Shown: positions 17,633-28,529, numbered from the stretch's first letter. The stretch: DNA of 64,000 bases from CAWFSE01 sp963697565 (GCA_963697565.1 CAVOOM010000006.1:372001-436000), one strand, 5' to 3'. Notes: generated from the letters alone by a model not told the origin. Program-made: numbers and translations.

Positions 17633-18609
17633 TCAGGGGCGGTGGGCGGCGCGGCGGAGGCGGTCGGCGACGGCCGCGGCGAGCGGGCCTTCCTGCGGCG
17701 GGACGGCGACCACGGCGGCGAGGCCGAGGGCGTCGGCCTCGCGCAGCGCCGCGTAGAGCACCTGGGCGTACGCGCCGTCGTCGGCGGGCTCGGAGAGCCG
17801 GACGACCCCGAGCGGGGTCTCGAGGGACGGCGACCGCGAGCAGCCCCACCGGTCCGGGGCCGTCGCGCGGCCGCGGCGGCCAGCGCCTCGGCGAGGCCGT
17901 CCTCGTCCGCGACCGTGACCCGCGCGCTGGGCGCGTAGTGCGACGCCAGGGTGCCGGGGGCGCGTACGGACGAGACGCCCTCCGGGTCCAGCGGGACGCC
18001 GCCGGCGATCGCGACGGTGTCGGCGTCGACGGCGCCGGGGCGCAGCAGCCGCGGGCGCTCGCCGGTGCAGTCGAGGATCGTCGACTCCACGCCGACGTCG
18101 CAGGCGCCGCCGTCGAGGACGAGGTCGGTCGCGGGGTCGAGCAGGGCGCCGAGCTCGTCGAGCACGTGCTGGGCGGTGGTCGGTGAGACCCGGCCGAAGC
18201 GGTTGGCGCTGGGGGCGGCGATCCCGCGGCCGCCGAGCGCGGCCAGCACCTCGCGGGCGACCGGGTGCGACGGCGCCCGCAGGCCGACGGTGTCCTGCCC
18301 GCCGGTCACGTGGTCGCCGGCCCGCGCGCTGCGGGGGAGCACCAGGGTGAGCGGGCCGGGCCACAGCGCCTCGGCGAGCGCCCGCGCGTACGGCGGGATG
18401 TCGCGCGCCCACGCGTCGAGGTCCTCGGCGCCGCGCACGTGCACGATCAGCGGGTGGTCGGCGGGGCGGCCCTTGACCGCGAAGACGCGGGCCACCGCGT
18501 GCGGCTGCTCGGCGTCGGCGCCGAGGCCGTACACGGTCTCGGTCGGCAGCGCGACGAGCCCGCCGGCGAGCAGCGCCTCGACGGCGCGCGCGGGGTCGGC
18601 GGTGAGCAT
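17633..18609 (-). CDS. L-threonylcarbamoyladenylate synthase, Sua5 type (frame break)
   Basis: About 325 residues, the long Sua5 form with the C-terminal extension. The YrdC domain shows LPTETVYGLGADAEQPHAVA (residues about 21-40), VFAVKGRPADHPLIVHV, WPGPLTLVLP and the SANRFGRVSPTTA box. These bind threonine, bicarbonate and ATP in the first step of tRNA t6A synthesis. The C-terminal Sua5 domain begins LASHYAPSARVTV. It breaks near 17850 and resumes ETPLGVVRLSEPADDGAYAQ. The ATG at 18609 sits directly before the first helix. It is divergent from the SulP gene. Confidence 0.85.
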
Positions 18610-18686
18610 CGTCGCTCTGGTCGTCCACCGGGCCAGTCTCCCCGAGAAGCGCCTGCCGGTGGCCGCGCGCGTCCTAACCTGGCGCG

Positions 18687-20497
18687 GTGGGCCGCCCCGG
18701 GGACGTCGCGCGCCGCGTCGCGGCTGGCCCGGTGGGCGCCCGGCGCGGCGGTGCTCCGCGCGTACGACCGGTCCTGGCTGCGCGGCGACGTGCTGGCCGG
18801 CATCACGGTGGCGGCGTACGCGATCCCGCAGGTCATGGCGTACGCGCAGCTGGCCGGCATCCCGGTCGGCTCCGGGCTGTGGGCGCTGATCGCCGTCGGC
18901 GTGCGTCTACGCGGTGCTGGGGTCGTCGCGGCAGCTGTCGGTCGGCCCGGAGTCGACGACCGCCGTGCTCACCGCCGCGACGATCGCGCCGCTTGCGGGC
19001 GGCGACCCGGAGCGCTTCGCCGTGCTCGCCGCCGTGCTCGCGCTGGTCGTGGCGGCGTACGCGTTCGTCGCCTGGGCGCTGCGGCTGGGGTTCGTGGCCG
19101 ACCTGCTGTCGCGGCCGGTGCTCATCGGCTACCTCGCCGGGGTCGCGGTCATCATGATCGTCGGCCAGCTCTCGCGGGTCTTCGGCGTGGACGTCGAGGG
19201 CGACGGGATCGTCGGCGAGGTCACCTCGTTCGTCCGGCTGGTGGCCACCGAGGGCGTCGACGTCGCCTCGACGGTGATCGGCCTGGGCACCGTCGCGGGC
19301 GCTGCTGCTCGTGCAGTGGCGGTGGCCGCGGGCCCCCGGGCCGCTGCTCGCGGTGGTCGTGTCGGCCGGGCTGGTGGCGGCGTTCTCGTTGCAGGACAAC
19401 GGCGTCGCGGTGGTCGGCGACATCCCGGTGGGGCTGCCCGCCGTCGGGCTCGGCGGGGTCACCCTCGCGGACGTCCAGGCGCTGCTGCTGCCGGCCGTCG
19501 GCGTGCTGGTCGTCGGCTACACCGACAACGTCGCTCACGGCCCGCGCGTTCGCGGCGCGGGGCGGTGACCAGATCGACGCCAACGCCGAGCTGCTCGCGC
19601 TGGCCAGCTGCAACGCCGCGTCCGGGCTGGTGCGCGGGATGCCGGTCAGCAGCAGCGGCAGCCGCACGGTGATCGGCCTGTCGAGCGGGTCGCGCTCGCA
19701 GCTGTTCTCGCTGGTGATGGCCGTGTCCGTGGTGGTCGCGCTGGTCGCGTTCCGGCCGGTGCTGGAGGCCTTCCCGGTCGCGGCGCTCGGCGGGATCGTG
19801 GTGTACGCGGCGCTGCGGCTGATCGACGTCGCGGAGTTCCGCCGGCTCGCGGCGTTCCGCCGGGCCGAGCTGCTCCTCGCGATCGCCGCCATGGTCGGCG
19901 TGCTCGTGCTCGGCATCCTGTACGGGGTGCTGGTCGCGATCGCGCTGTCGGTGGCCGAGCTGCTCTCCCGGGTCGCCCGCCCGCACGACGGCATCCTCGG
20001 GATCGTGCCCGGGCTGGCCGGCATGCACGACGTCGACGACTACCCCGAGGCGGCGGTCGAGCCGGGGCTGGTCGTCTACCGGTACGACTCGCCGCTGTTC
20101 TTCGCCAACGCCCAGGACTTCCGGCGCCGCGCGCTGGCCGCCGTGGACGACCCCCCGGAGGGGGTGCGCGCCGGTGCGGTGGTTCCTGCTCAACGCCGAG
20201 GCCAACATCGAGGTGGACTACACCGCGATCGACGCCCTGGAGGAGGTGCGGTCGGAGCTCGCCGACCGGGGCGTCGTCTTCGCGATGGCCCGGGTCAAGC
20301 AGGACCTGCGGGTGGTGCTGGACCGGGCCGGCTTCAGCGAGCGGGTCGGCGACGACCTGATCTTCCCGACCCTGCCCACCGCCCTGGCCGCCTACCGCGC
20401 GTTCGCGGCGTCGGGCGAGGGTGGCGGCGGAACCGCCGGGCCGGCGGCCCGTCTGAGCCCGCGGGGCCCGGAACTGCCGCCGAACTCGGTCGGATGA
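18687..20497 (+). CDS. SulP family anion transporter with STAS domain (five frame breaks)
   Basis: About 601 residues after five one-base corrections. The SulP signature is visible in order: AGITVAAYAIPQVMAYAQLA near residue 40, SSRQLSVGPESTTAVL, then RPVLIGYLAGVAVIMIVGQL. The conserved GLVRGMPVSSSGSRTVI block and the LEAFPVAALGGIVVYAALRL region follow. The C-terminal STAS domain starts VVYRYDSPLFFANAQDFRRR and ends near residue 570. It probably imports sulfate, bicarbonate or a dicarboxylate. Breaks lie near 18700, 18905, 19300, 19535 and 20172, all insertions. No carbonic anhydrase or sulfur gene is adjacent to refine the substrate. Confidence 0.8.
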
Positions 20498-20612
20498 AGA
20501 TTCGCCGTCAGGCCTTTACGGCGTGAGGCGGGCCCGGGTACCGTTCCGTCTCGGGACGTGTTCCGCTGAGCGGGATTCCGTTCCATGCTTCGCAGCCACC
20601 GGAGGGGGTGTC

Positions 20613-21482
20613 ATGCGGGTTCGCCGCGCTGCCGTCGTCGGCCTGGCCGTGACCGGACTGGTCGCCGCCACGGCCGGCGTGAACGCGCTCGCGGCCCGGC
20701 TGAACCCGCCCGGCACGGCGGCCGCGCAGGTGCAGACGCTCTTCGACTTCTGCGCCGACGCGCAGGTCACCGTCGCCGGGCTAGATCGACCCGCTGGCTC
20801 GGCGGCTACCGGGCCATCTCGACGATCTACCAGCAGCGATGCGTCCAGGCAGACAAGCTTCCGATGAGCCTTCGTGCTGTCGAAGTCGGGCGCTGACCCG
20901 ACCGCCAAGACCATCAACACGGTCACCTCGGTGGTCTACCGCAACGGCTCACTCCGGGCGGCGGCTTCGGGACCGACCCGCAAGCAGTTCAACTGCAAGA
21001 TGCGCACCGGCGAGAGCATCGGACGAGGGCGCTTGGCCGCCGGCTCGCCGAACAACAGCCCGGGCTTCGAGTCGGCCCCGCTTACGGGTTCGGGCCTGCT
21101 GGCGACGGCTGCTGGATCTCCGAGGTCGGCCATGCAACCTGCAGCATGAACCTGCAACGACGACCTCGTCGGCCGGGGTCGAGGCGACGCTCACTCCCGG
21201 CGAGGCCGCGGCACGTCGTCGATCACGCGACCGGCGACGGCACCCTCGTCACGGTGCCCGACTGGACATCGCACTGCCGGCCCGCCGTGGACGCCCCGCG
21301 TTCGTTGGGGCCGCCTCCGACGCGGGCGGCGTGCTGAGCCTGCAGAGCAAGGCGCTGGTGTCACCGACTGGGACACGCCGGGCTGGCCCGGTTCGAGGGC
21401 GCCTACTACTGCTCGTTCGTCGCGCCGACGTACCTGCGCGACCTCATCACGGGCGCCGCGGCCGCCCCGGGCGCGCCATGAG
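20613..21482 (+). CDS. Secreted protein of unknown function (badly frame-broken)
   Basis: The ATG at 20613 follows GGAGGGGG and opens a clear signal peptide (MRVRRAAVVGLAVTGLVAAT). Protein-like segments then alternate among frames: QTLFDFCADAQVTVAG, STIYQQRCVQADKLP, GADPTAKTINTVTSVVYRNG, and finally FEGAYYCSFVAPTYLRDLI before a TGA at 21480-21482. This is consistent with a single secreted protein of about 285 residues damaged by several indels, but it could equally be a decayed gene. I do not recognise the family. Confidence 0.35.
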
Positions 21483-22419
21483 CCGCGGTGCGCGTGACGG
21501 CGGGCCTGGCCGGCACTGCTGCTGGCGGCGGGTGGGCGTCATGGCCCCGGCCCGCCGCATCAGCCGAGACGGTCACGGCTCCCGATGCGCTGCGACACGG
21601 TGGCCTTCGGCTCGACCTACCGGCCGGCGCCGGCTGATGTGCAGGTGACGGCCACCACTCGGCGGCGACCGCGCCCTCGGCGGTTCCGCTTGACCGTGTC
21701 CGTGCGCTCGTCGCGTCCGTGGCCGACTGAGCATGCCCGGTCGCCACGGCCGGGCGTCGTCGATCAAGTCGCGCGTCGTGACGCTGTCTTCGGGTACGCC
21801 GGTGACGGGCGTCAGGAGCGACGTCGGCCAACCGGCTTCGAGTGGCCGCGTCGGGGAGCCTCTGCCTGGATCGGGCCGCGGTGGCTGTTCAGGTCCCGGT
21901 GACCGGTGCCGTGCGGGCTCCACGATCGTCCCGGTGGCCTTCAGGACGAGCTCGGCGCTCGGAGTGGGTTCGACGGGGTCGCCGACGCGCGATGGCGGGG
22001 GTCGCGTCACGACTCTGCCGCCCGACGGGCAGCCGCCCCGGTCGGTGGCCCGACCTTCACGGTGGCCGCCGCCCGCTAGTCCCACCCCGCCCGACGCCCG
22101 ACTCCGACGTCGGGTGCGACTCCGACACCCAGGAGCCCAGCACCCGCGCCGCGTCCTCACGGTGTCGGCTCGCGACCCTTCCGGACACCGGCGGCATCGT
22201 TGACCGACGGCTTGGCTGCTCGCCTCTGGTCTTCACTAGCAGGCCGGGCTACAGTGGTCGCCGGTGCGCAGCGCCGCGCGCCGCCGGCCGCGGGTAGACC
22301 GGCGTCGGTCACCAGGTGCCGTACCAGCAACCTCGCTTGCATCAACCCGGTGCCACGACCCGCGTGATGCCGACCATCCCGCCCCTCCGTCGGTGTTGAT
22401 CAAGCAGGAATGGTCGCTC
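21483..22419. other. Low-coding stretch; possible remnant of a second secreted protein
   Basis: No gene can be supported with confidence. Short protein-like runs such as VVTLSSGTPVTGVRSDV and GSTIVPVAFRTSSALGVG lie in one forward frame between about 21770 and 21990. They resemble an extracellular beta-domain and may be what remains of a secreted protein. Base composition is less strictly GC3-biased than in flanking genes, and CGTCG-rich low-complexity text is common. No RNA gene, repeat or insertion-sequence end was seen. Confidence 0.3.
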
Positions 22420-23405
22420 TCAGCTGATCTCGGCCTCCGCGGCGCGGCGGACGGCGCCGGCGCGGGAGGTCTCGGCGAGCAGCACCCCGACCAGCACCAC
22501 GATGCCGCCGACGATCTGCACGCCGGCGAGCACCTCGCCGAGCAGGATCCACGCGACGACCGCGGCGAGCACCGGCTCGAGCATCCCGACCACCGAGGAG
22601 CCGGTCGCGGTCAGGTGCGACAGCGAGGCGATGATCAGGGTGAACGGCAGGATCGTGCCGAGCACGACCAGCCACAGCGCCAGCGCCCAGATCGGGATCG
22701 CCGGCAGCCCCTCGAGCAGCGTGGTCGAGCCGGCCAGCTCGCCGAACGGGAACGACCACCACGGGAAGACGATCGCGAGGAAGAGCGAGGCGAAGCCGAA
22801 CGCCCAGCAGGTCAGCGAGATCGCGTCCCGGCGGCCGGTCGAGATGATCCGGTCGCCGAGGATGAAGTAGAGCGCCAGCGCGAACGCGGCCGCGAAGCCG
22901 GCCGCCACCCCGAGGCCGTCCACGTCGGCGCCCCGGTCGAAGACCTGGGCCACCATCGCCAGCCCCAGCATCGCCAGCGCCAGCGCCGCCCAGAACCGCT
23001 TGCGCAGCGGCTGCTTCTCGCCGAACCGCGCCCACAGCGCGATCAGGATCGGCGCGGTGTACTCGATGAGCAGCGCCACCCCGACCGGCAGCCGCCCGAT
23101 CGAGATGAAGTAGAAGATCTGCACGAACGCGAAGCCGACGACCCCGTAGACCGCGAGCAGCGGCACCTCGCTCCACTGCAGCCGCAACGCGGAGGGCCGC
23201 CGCCACGCCAGCCACAGCGCGATCCCGACGAACGCCCCCAGCGAGCGGAACTGGGTCAGCCGCACCGCCTCGATCCCGGACAGCAGGATCGCCTTGGACA
23301 CCGTGCCGTTGATGGCGAAGAAGCGCCGACGCGGTCGACCGCCATGATGAGGCCGGTGCGGCGGTTGGCCGTGGCGACGCCGGGGGCGATGATCGCGTCG
23401 CTCAT
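22420..23405 (-). CDS. EamA/DMT family transporter (frame break)
   Basis: About 328 residues with ten predicted helices in two EamA repeats. The first is around FFAINGTVSKAILLSGIEA and LTQFRSLGAFVGIALWLAW; the second ends AVVAWILLGEVLAGVQIVGG, the family's typical terminal helix pair. The N-terminus MSDAIIAPGVATANRRTGLI is cytoplasmic. One break near 23325 separates it from the body. Such proteins export or exchange small metabolites. The TPP-enzyme gene lies just upstream on the same strand, 53 bases away, so coexpression is possible. Confidence 0.8.
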
Positions 23406-23458
23406 GGGGCGCGACGCTACCGGTACGCGCCGCAGCCGCACCGGCCGGCCGGCCCGGG

Positions 23459-25111
23459 CTAGACGGGGTCGCCCCAGCGCGGGCTGGTGGTGCGCGGCGG
23501 CTCCAGGGCGCCGCGGAGCAGCACGAGGTTCGGCCCGTCGGCTGACGCGGCCGCGGCGAGCGCCGCGTGCAGCCGCCCCGGGCTGCCCGCCGCGGCCGCC
23601 GGGATCCCGTACGCCTCGGCGAGCGCGAGCCAGTCGGGCCCGGCCAGGTCGACCCCGCGCTCGGCGTGGCCGAAGCGCTGCTGGTCGTAGCGCAGCATCC
23701 CGTAGCCGCCGTCGTCGACGAGCAGCACGGTGACCGGCAGCCGCTCCTGCGCCAGCGTCGCCAGCTCGCCGACCGCCATCGCCAGCCCGCCGTCGCCGAC
23801 CACGGCCAGCGTGCGGATGCCGGCGGCGGCCGGCCCGATCGACGCGGGCAGCGCGTAGCCGAGGGTGCCCCAGCCGACCGGGTACTGCAGGCGGCGCGGC
23901 CGGGGCATCGCGGCGTAGCCGCCGACCCAGTAGCCGGCCACCGCCATGTCGCAGACGACGGCGGCCTCCGCCGGCCAGGCGCCCTCGACCGCGTCCAGGA
24001 TCGCCGCGGCCGCGGCCGTCACCGGGTCGGCGGCGGTCTGCCGCCGGACGACCTCGCGCAGCCGGAAGACCGAGTCGGGCCACGGCTCGCGGGGCGCGCA
24101 GTGCACGGCGAGGGCGTCCAGCGCCAGCGCGGCGTCGGCCCGGATCACCGCGTCCGGCGGGTAGTTGGCGGCGGCCCGCTCCGGGGCGACGTCGATGAGC
24201 ACGAGCCGGGGCGGCACCGGCATCGCCCAGTTGCGGGTGGTCATGCCGTCGAACTGCGTGCCGACCGCGAGCATCAGGTCGGCCTGCGCGATCAGGTCCG
24301 CGACGGCCGGCTCGTGCGGGGGCGCGTCGGCCAGCAGGATGTGCCCGTCGCCGAGCAGCCCGCGCGCGGCGTACGTGGTGACGACCGGCGCCCCGAGCCG
24401 CCAGGCCATCGCGTCGACCTGCTCGGCCGCGCCGGAGGCGACCGCGCCGCCGCCGACCCACAGCAGCGGGGACTCGGACTGCGCGATCAGCCGGGCGGCG
24501 GCGTCGATGTCGGCGGCGGCCGGCTCCAGCCGCAGGGGCGCGCGCACCGGCCGGCCGGCGTCGGCGGGCTGGCCGAGCAGGTCGGAGGGGATGCCGACGT
24601 AGACCGGCCCCCGGGGGGCGGCCATCGCCAGCTCGGCGGCGCGGGTCACGGCGGCGACGGCCTCGTCCGGCGTGGCGGCCGAGAGCACGGCCTTGGCCAG
24701 CGGGGCGAAGAGCGCCGACTGGTCGTCCATCTCGTGCAGCAGCCCGCGGCTGGCCCCGTCCTCGCGGCGCAGCCGCTGCGGCACCTCGCGAGGCGATCAG
24801 CACGACCGGCGAGCCGCTGGCCGCGGCCTCGCCGAAGGCGGCGACCGCGTTGGCCGCCCCCGGCCCGCTGGTGGTGAGGGCGACCCCGAGGCCGCCGGTC
24901 GCCCGGGCGAGCCCGTCGGCGGCGTACGCGCAGGCCTGCTCGTGGCGCACGCCGAGGATCCGCGGCCGGCCGGGCGCCTGCGCCTCCCAGTACGGCGAGG
25001 TTGTGCACGCCGGGCAGCCCGAAGCAGACCGCGACGCCGGCCGAGGCCAGCACGTCGAGGATGCGCGGCGGCTGCGGTGGGGCCGGACTCGGCGGCGGGT
25101 TCGTCGGTCAC
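23459..25111 (-). CDS. Thiamine-pyrophosphate enzyme, acetolactate-synthase-like (three frame breaks)
   Basis: About 550 residues. The N-terminal PYR domain has VLASAGVAVCFGLPGVHNLA and HEQACAYAADGLARATGGLG, including the Glu that activates TPP, then LTTSGPGAANAVAAFGEA. The central domain has LWVGGGAVASGAAEQ. The C-terminal PP domain shows the TPP-magnesium motif VGDGGLAMAVGELATL followed by LLVDDGGYGMLRY. Breaks lie near 25050, 24990 and 24790. Biosynthetic AHAS would pair with a small subunit, absent here, so a catabolic 2-oxoacid decarboxylase or carboligase is as likely. It is divergent from the ALDH gene, only 17 bases away. Confidence 0.75.
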
Positions 25112-25128
25112 GGCCCTAGTCTCGCGCC

Positions 25129-26670
25129 ATGGCCGCCTTCACCTCCGTCAACCCCGCCGACCTCGACGATGTCGTGGCGCACGTCAAGCTCGCCACCGCC
25201 GAGGACTTCGCCGCCGCCTGCGCGCGGGCGCGCGCCGAGCAGCGCGCCTGGGCCGCCGTGCCCGCGCCCGCGCGCGGCCGCGTGATCGCCCAGGTCGGCC
25301 GCCTCGTCGAGGCCAACAAGGAGGCGCTCGCCGCGCTGGTGACCCGCGAGGTCGGCAAGCCGTACGCCGAGGCGCTGGGCGAGGTGCAGGAGGTCGTCGA
25401 CACCTGCGACTTCTTCCTCGGCGAGGGCCGGCGGCTCTACGGCCAGACCGTGCCGAGCGAGATGCCGGACAAGCAGCTCTTCACGTTCCGCGCGCCGGTC
25501 GGGGTGGCGGCGATCATCACCGCGGCGAACTTCCCGGCGGCGGTGCCGTCCTGGTACCTCGTGCCCGCGCTGCTGTGCGGCAACGCGGTGGTGTGGAAGC
25601 CGTCGGAGGTCTCGGCGGCGGTGGCCGACGCGATGACCCGGATCTTCCACGCCGGGGGGGTGCCCGCCGGCGTGCTGCAGACCGTCGTCGCCGGCGGCGA
25701 GGCGGCGTACGCGGGGCTGGAGCAGGCGCTGGAGGCCGGCACGGTCGACAAGGTCGGCTTCACCGGGTCGACGCGGGTGGGCCGGCTGATCGGCGCCCTG
25801 TGCGGGCGGCACCTGCAGTCGCCGTGCCTGGAGCTGGGCGGCAAGAACCCGATGGTGGTCATGCCGGACGCCGACCTCGACCTCGCCGTCGAGGGCGCGC
25901 TCTTCTCCGGCTTCGGCACCGCCGGCCAGCGGTGCACGTCGCTCGGCACGGTGTGGGCGCACGCGGACGTCTACGACGCCTTCGCCGACCGGCTGGCCGC
26001 CGCGGTCGAGGCCGCGGTCGTCGGCGACCCCCGCGAGGCGGTGCTCTACGGGCCGATGATCTCGCCGGCGTACCTCGACCAGCACCTGCGCAACCTCGAC
26101 CTGGTCCAGCCGCACCACCGCGTGCGGGGGTCCAGCGCGGTCGGCCAGATCACCTCGTCGTCGCCGCGGGCCGGCTTCGTCGGCGACCCCGACCGCGGGG
26201 TGTACGCGCACCCGACCCTGGTCGAGGGGGTGCGGCCCGGCGACGCGCTCTACGGCGAGGAGACGTTCGGGCCGCTGGTCGGGATGGGCCGCTTCGGCTC
26301 GCTCGCCGAGGCGCTCGAGCTGGCCAACGGGCCCGGGTACGGGCTGTCGTCGTCGATCTACACCCGCGACCCGCAGGCGGTGTGGGCGTTCCGCGCCGGG
26401 ATCGGCGCGGGGATGGTCTCGGTCAACAACTCGACGTCGGGCGCCGAGGCGCACCTGCCGTTCGGCGGCAACGGCAAGAGCGGCAACGGCTCGCGGCAGA
26501 GCGGGGTGTGGGTGCTCGACCAGTTCACCCGCTGGCAGGCGGTCAACTGGGACTACTCCGGCCGGCTGCAGAAGGCCCAGATGGACGTCGCCGAGCAGCC
26601 CTGGGACCCGGCTTCCGGCTCTGATCCGGATTCTGGAACGGTGTTCCATTGGGCGGGATCGGCCCGCTAG
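25129..26670 (+). CDS. Aldehyde dehydrogenase, ALDH superfamily
   Basis: 513 residues, intact. The NAD(P)-binding and catalytic motifs are complete: ITAANFPAAVPSWYLVPAL (Asn of the oxyanion hole), WKPSEVSAA, FTGSTRVG, the general-base Glu in LELGGKNPMV (about residue 240) and the nucleophilic Cys in GTAGQRCTSLGT (about 272). The EETFGPLVG block closes the active site. The GTAGQRC context resembles ALDH7-like and semialdehyde dehydrogenases, but the substrate is not certain. Its 3' end contains the palindromic operator for the following RCC-reductase-like gene. Confidence 0.85.
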   Translation: MAAFTSVNPADLDDVVAHVKLATAEDFAAACARARAEQRAWAAVPAPARGRVIAQVGRLVEANKEALAALVTREVGKPYAEALGEVQEVVDTCDFFLGEGRRLYGQTVPSEMPDKQLFTFRAPVGVAAIITAANFPAAVPSWYLVPALLCGNAVVWKPSEVSAAVADAMTRIFHAGGVPAGVLQTVVAGGEAAYAGLEQALEAGTVDKVGFTGSTRVGRLIGALCGRHLQSPCLELGGKNPMVVMPDADLDLAVEGALFSGFGTAGQRCTSLGTVWAHADVYDAFADRLAAAVEAAVVGDPREAVLYGPMISPAYLDQHLRNLDLVQPHHRVRGSSAVGQITSSSPRAGFVGDPDRGVYAHPTLVEGVRPGDALYGEETFGPLVGMGRFGSLAEALELANGPGYGLSSSIYTRDPQAVWAFRAGIGAGMVSVNNSTSGAEAHLPFGGNGKSGNGSRQSGVWVLDQFTRWQAVNWDYSGRLQKAQMDVAEQPWDPASGSDPDSGTVFHWAGSAR

Positions 26671-26673
26671 AGT
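26634..26673 (+). promoter_or_regulatory. IclR-type operator and leaderless promoter of the 26680 gene
   Basis: A perfect palindrome TGGAAC-GGT-GTTCCA lies at 26634-26648, inside the end of the ALDH gene. TAGAGT at 26668-26673 is a good -10 box, identical to that of the 47.4-kb operon. It lies only six bases before the ATG at 26680, and no ribosome site is present, so the message is probably leaderless. Confidence 0.7.
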
Positions 26674-26679
26674 TCCGGC

Positions 26680-27558
26680 ATGACCGGAGCCGTGAGCCAG
26701 ACCAAGACCATCCACGAGTACTTCGCGGAGAACCCCAACGTCGACGTCACCGAGACCCACCAGGCGCTCTTCGGGATGCTCGTCGAGATGCGCGAGAAGA
26801 TCGAGGCGCGCTTCCCGGGGCTCGCCGTGCAGCCGGCCTGCGCCGACCTGGAGTACTGGACCAGCGAGTCCGGCGACTACGAGGGCTCGATGCAGACCTG
26901 GACCGGCCCCGGCGTCGACCACCTGGCCAACTCGTGGATCGGCAACCGCAAGGCCTCGATCCTCGACATGAACCTGCAGGTCTGGCTCGACCAGAGCATC
27001 GACGTGCCGCACCTGGTGATGGTCTTCGGCACGATCCCGGAGATCTTCTACTACTCCGACTTCGTGCCGCGCAGCGACCTGATGGTCGACATCGACTACC
27101 TGCAGCGCTACTACGCCGAGGAGGACGCCGACTTCCTGGCGATGCGCGGCGACACCCAGTACACCTGGTCGGTCTCGCACGGGGTCTACATGCGGGCCTT
27201 CAACTCGCCGGTCGCGCACTCCTACACCGCGCCGCGCACCCAGGAGACCATCGACAACCTGCGCCCGGCCGTCGAGGGCCGCGTCAACCGCTGGCTGTCG
27301 TGGGTCGACCGCGCCTCGGCCGGCGACCCGGTCCCCGAGGCCGACCGCCTGGCGCTGATGGACCGCGACCACCGGATCCGCACCTGGGGCTACGCCCTCG
27401 ACCCGATGAACGCGATCTCCAAGCGGTTCCTCGGCGAGCAGCGCGTCGAGCAGCTGCTCAAGGTGCGCTACGGCCACGAGCAGATCGTCGCCGCGCGGGC
27501 CGCCGCGGGCCTCTCGACGCAGTGGCCGCCGCCGGTCTCGACCGACCAGCTCAACTGA
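26680..27558 (+). CDS. Red-chlorophyll-catabolite-reductase-like protein, copy 1
   Basis: 292 residues, intact. It resembles the RCC reductase branch of the ferredoxin-dependent bilin reductase superfamily. The block FVPRSDLMVDIDYLQRYYAE (about residues 127-146) corresponds to the plant motif in which a Pro-Arg-x-Asp-Leu precedes a DY-L-x-x-Y-Y run. SHGVYMRAFNSPVAHSYTA (about 166-184) matches the plant IRA-x-SP-TA stretch. In plants RCCR uses reduced ferredoxin to reduce a linear tetrapyrrole from opened pheophorbide. The paralogue at 46576 shares both blocks at low identity. It stands alone behind an IclR-type operator and is followed by a hairpin terminator. The assignment is by eye; the substrate is inferred. 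Confidence 0.65.
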   Translation: MTGAVSQTKTIHEYFAENPNVDVTETHQALFGMLVEMREKIEARFPGLAVQPACADLEYWTSESGDYEGSMQTWTGPGVDHLANSWIGNRKASILDMNLQVWLDQSIDVPHLVMVFGTIPEIFYYSDFVPRSDLMVDIDYLQRYYAEEDADFLAMRGDTQYTWSVSHGVYMRAFNSPVAHSYTAPRTQETIDNLRPAVEGRVNRWLSWVDRASAGDPVPEADRLALMDRDHRIRTWGYALDPMNAISKRFLGEQRVEQLLKVRYGHEQIVAARAAAGLSTQWPPPVSTDQLN

Positions 27559-27580
27559 CCGCAGGGCCCAACGCGCCCAA

Positions 27581-27615
27581 GCGCCCGCCGGCCACCTCAG
27601 GCGGCCGACGGGCGC
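27581..27615 (+). terminator. Hairpin terminator after the 26680 gene
   Basis: GCGCCCG-C-CGGCC (27581-27593) pairs with GGCCG-A-CGGGCGC (27603-27615), a 12-bp stem with one mismatch and a nine-base loop, 22 bases after the stop. The T-run is weak, as is common in GC-rich actinobacteria. Confidence 0.55.
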
Positions 27616-27735
27616 GGGCGGGCTCACCCGGCTGCGGACCCCTCCTGCCGCGCGTGTGACGCCTCGGCGGTGGTGTGCCCACGTCCGCGCCGGCCCAAAC
27701 CTGTGTCGTCGTGCCTGGTGCCCTACCGTGCGCCC

Positions 27736-28529
27736 ATGACGCGGACTGCGGTGGTGACCGGCGCGGCCGGCGGCTTGGGGCAGGCGCTGGTGGCGGGGCT
27801 GGCCGCCCGCGGGTACGCCGTGGTCGGCACCGACATCGCCGGCGCCGACCGGGTGCTCGACGTGCGCGACGCCGAGGCGTGCCGGGCGCTGGCCCACGAG
27901 GTGCGGCCGGACGTGTGGGTCAACTGCGCGGGCGTCATCGGCGCCGGCGACGCGGCGACCCAGGACGACGCGGTGATCCGCCAGGTGGTCGAGGTCGACC
28001 TGCTCGGGGTGATCCACGGGACCCGCGCGGCGGTCGAGGTGATGCGGTCGCGGCCGGCGTCCGACCCGGGCCGCGTCATCACCGTCGCCTCGCTCGCGTC
28101 CTGGGCGCCGGTGCCGGGCGAGGCGGCGTACGCGGCGGCGAAGGCGGGCGTGCTGTCGTGGACCCTCGCGCTGCACGCCGAGCTGAAGGCCCAGGGGGTG
28201 CGCGGCGTGCGGCTCTCGGTGGTCTGCCCCGACGGGATGCTCACCGGCATGATCGAGCCGCTGCTCGACGACCCGGCCGCCGCGCTGACCTTCTCCGGGC
28301 TGCGGCTGGTGACGCCCGGAGCACGTCGCCGAGCGCACCCTGGCCCTGCTCGACCGGCCGCGGCTGATCCGCTCGGTGCCGCACTGGCGCGGCGCGCAGG
28401 TGCGGCTGATCTCGATGGCCCCCGACGCCGTCGTCCGGCTGCACCCGCTGCTCGACCGGATCGGGCCGCTTCAACCAGCGGCGGGTGGCCCGCCGCCGGG
28501 CGGCCGAGCGCACCGCGGCCGGCGCGTGA
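27736..28529 (+). CDS. Short-chain dehydrogenase/reductase (two frame breaks)
   Basis: 263 residues after removing two inserted bases (near 28318 and 28472). It is a classical SDR: VVTGAAGGLGQALVAGLAAR (TGxxxGxG), DVWVNCAGVIGAG (NAG-like NCAG), the catalytic Ser region ITVASLASWAPVPGE and YAAAKAG with the Tyr and Lys of the active site. Asp in VGTDIAGAD at the end of strand 2 suggests NAD(H) preference. The stop overlaps the GTG of the epimerase-like gene, so both act together. The substrate is unknown. Confidence 0.8.
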
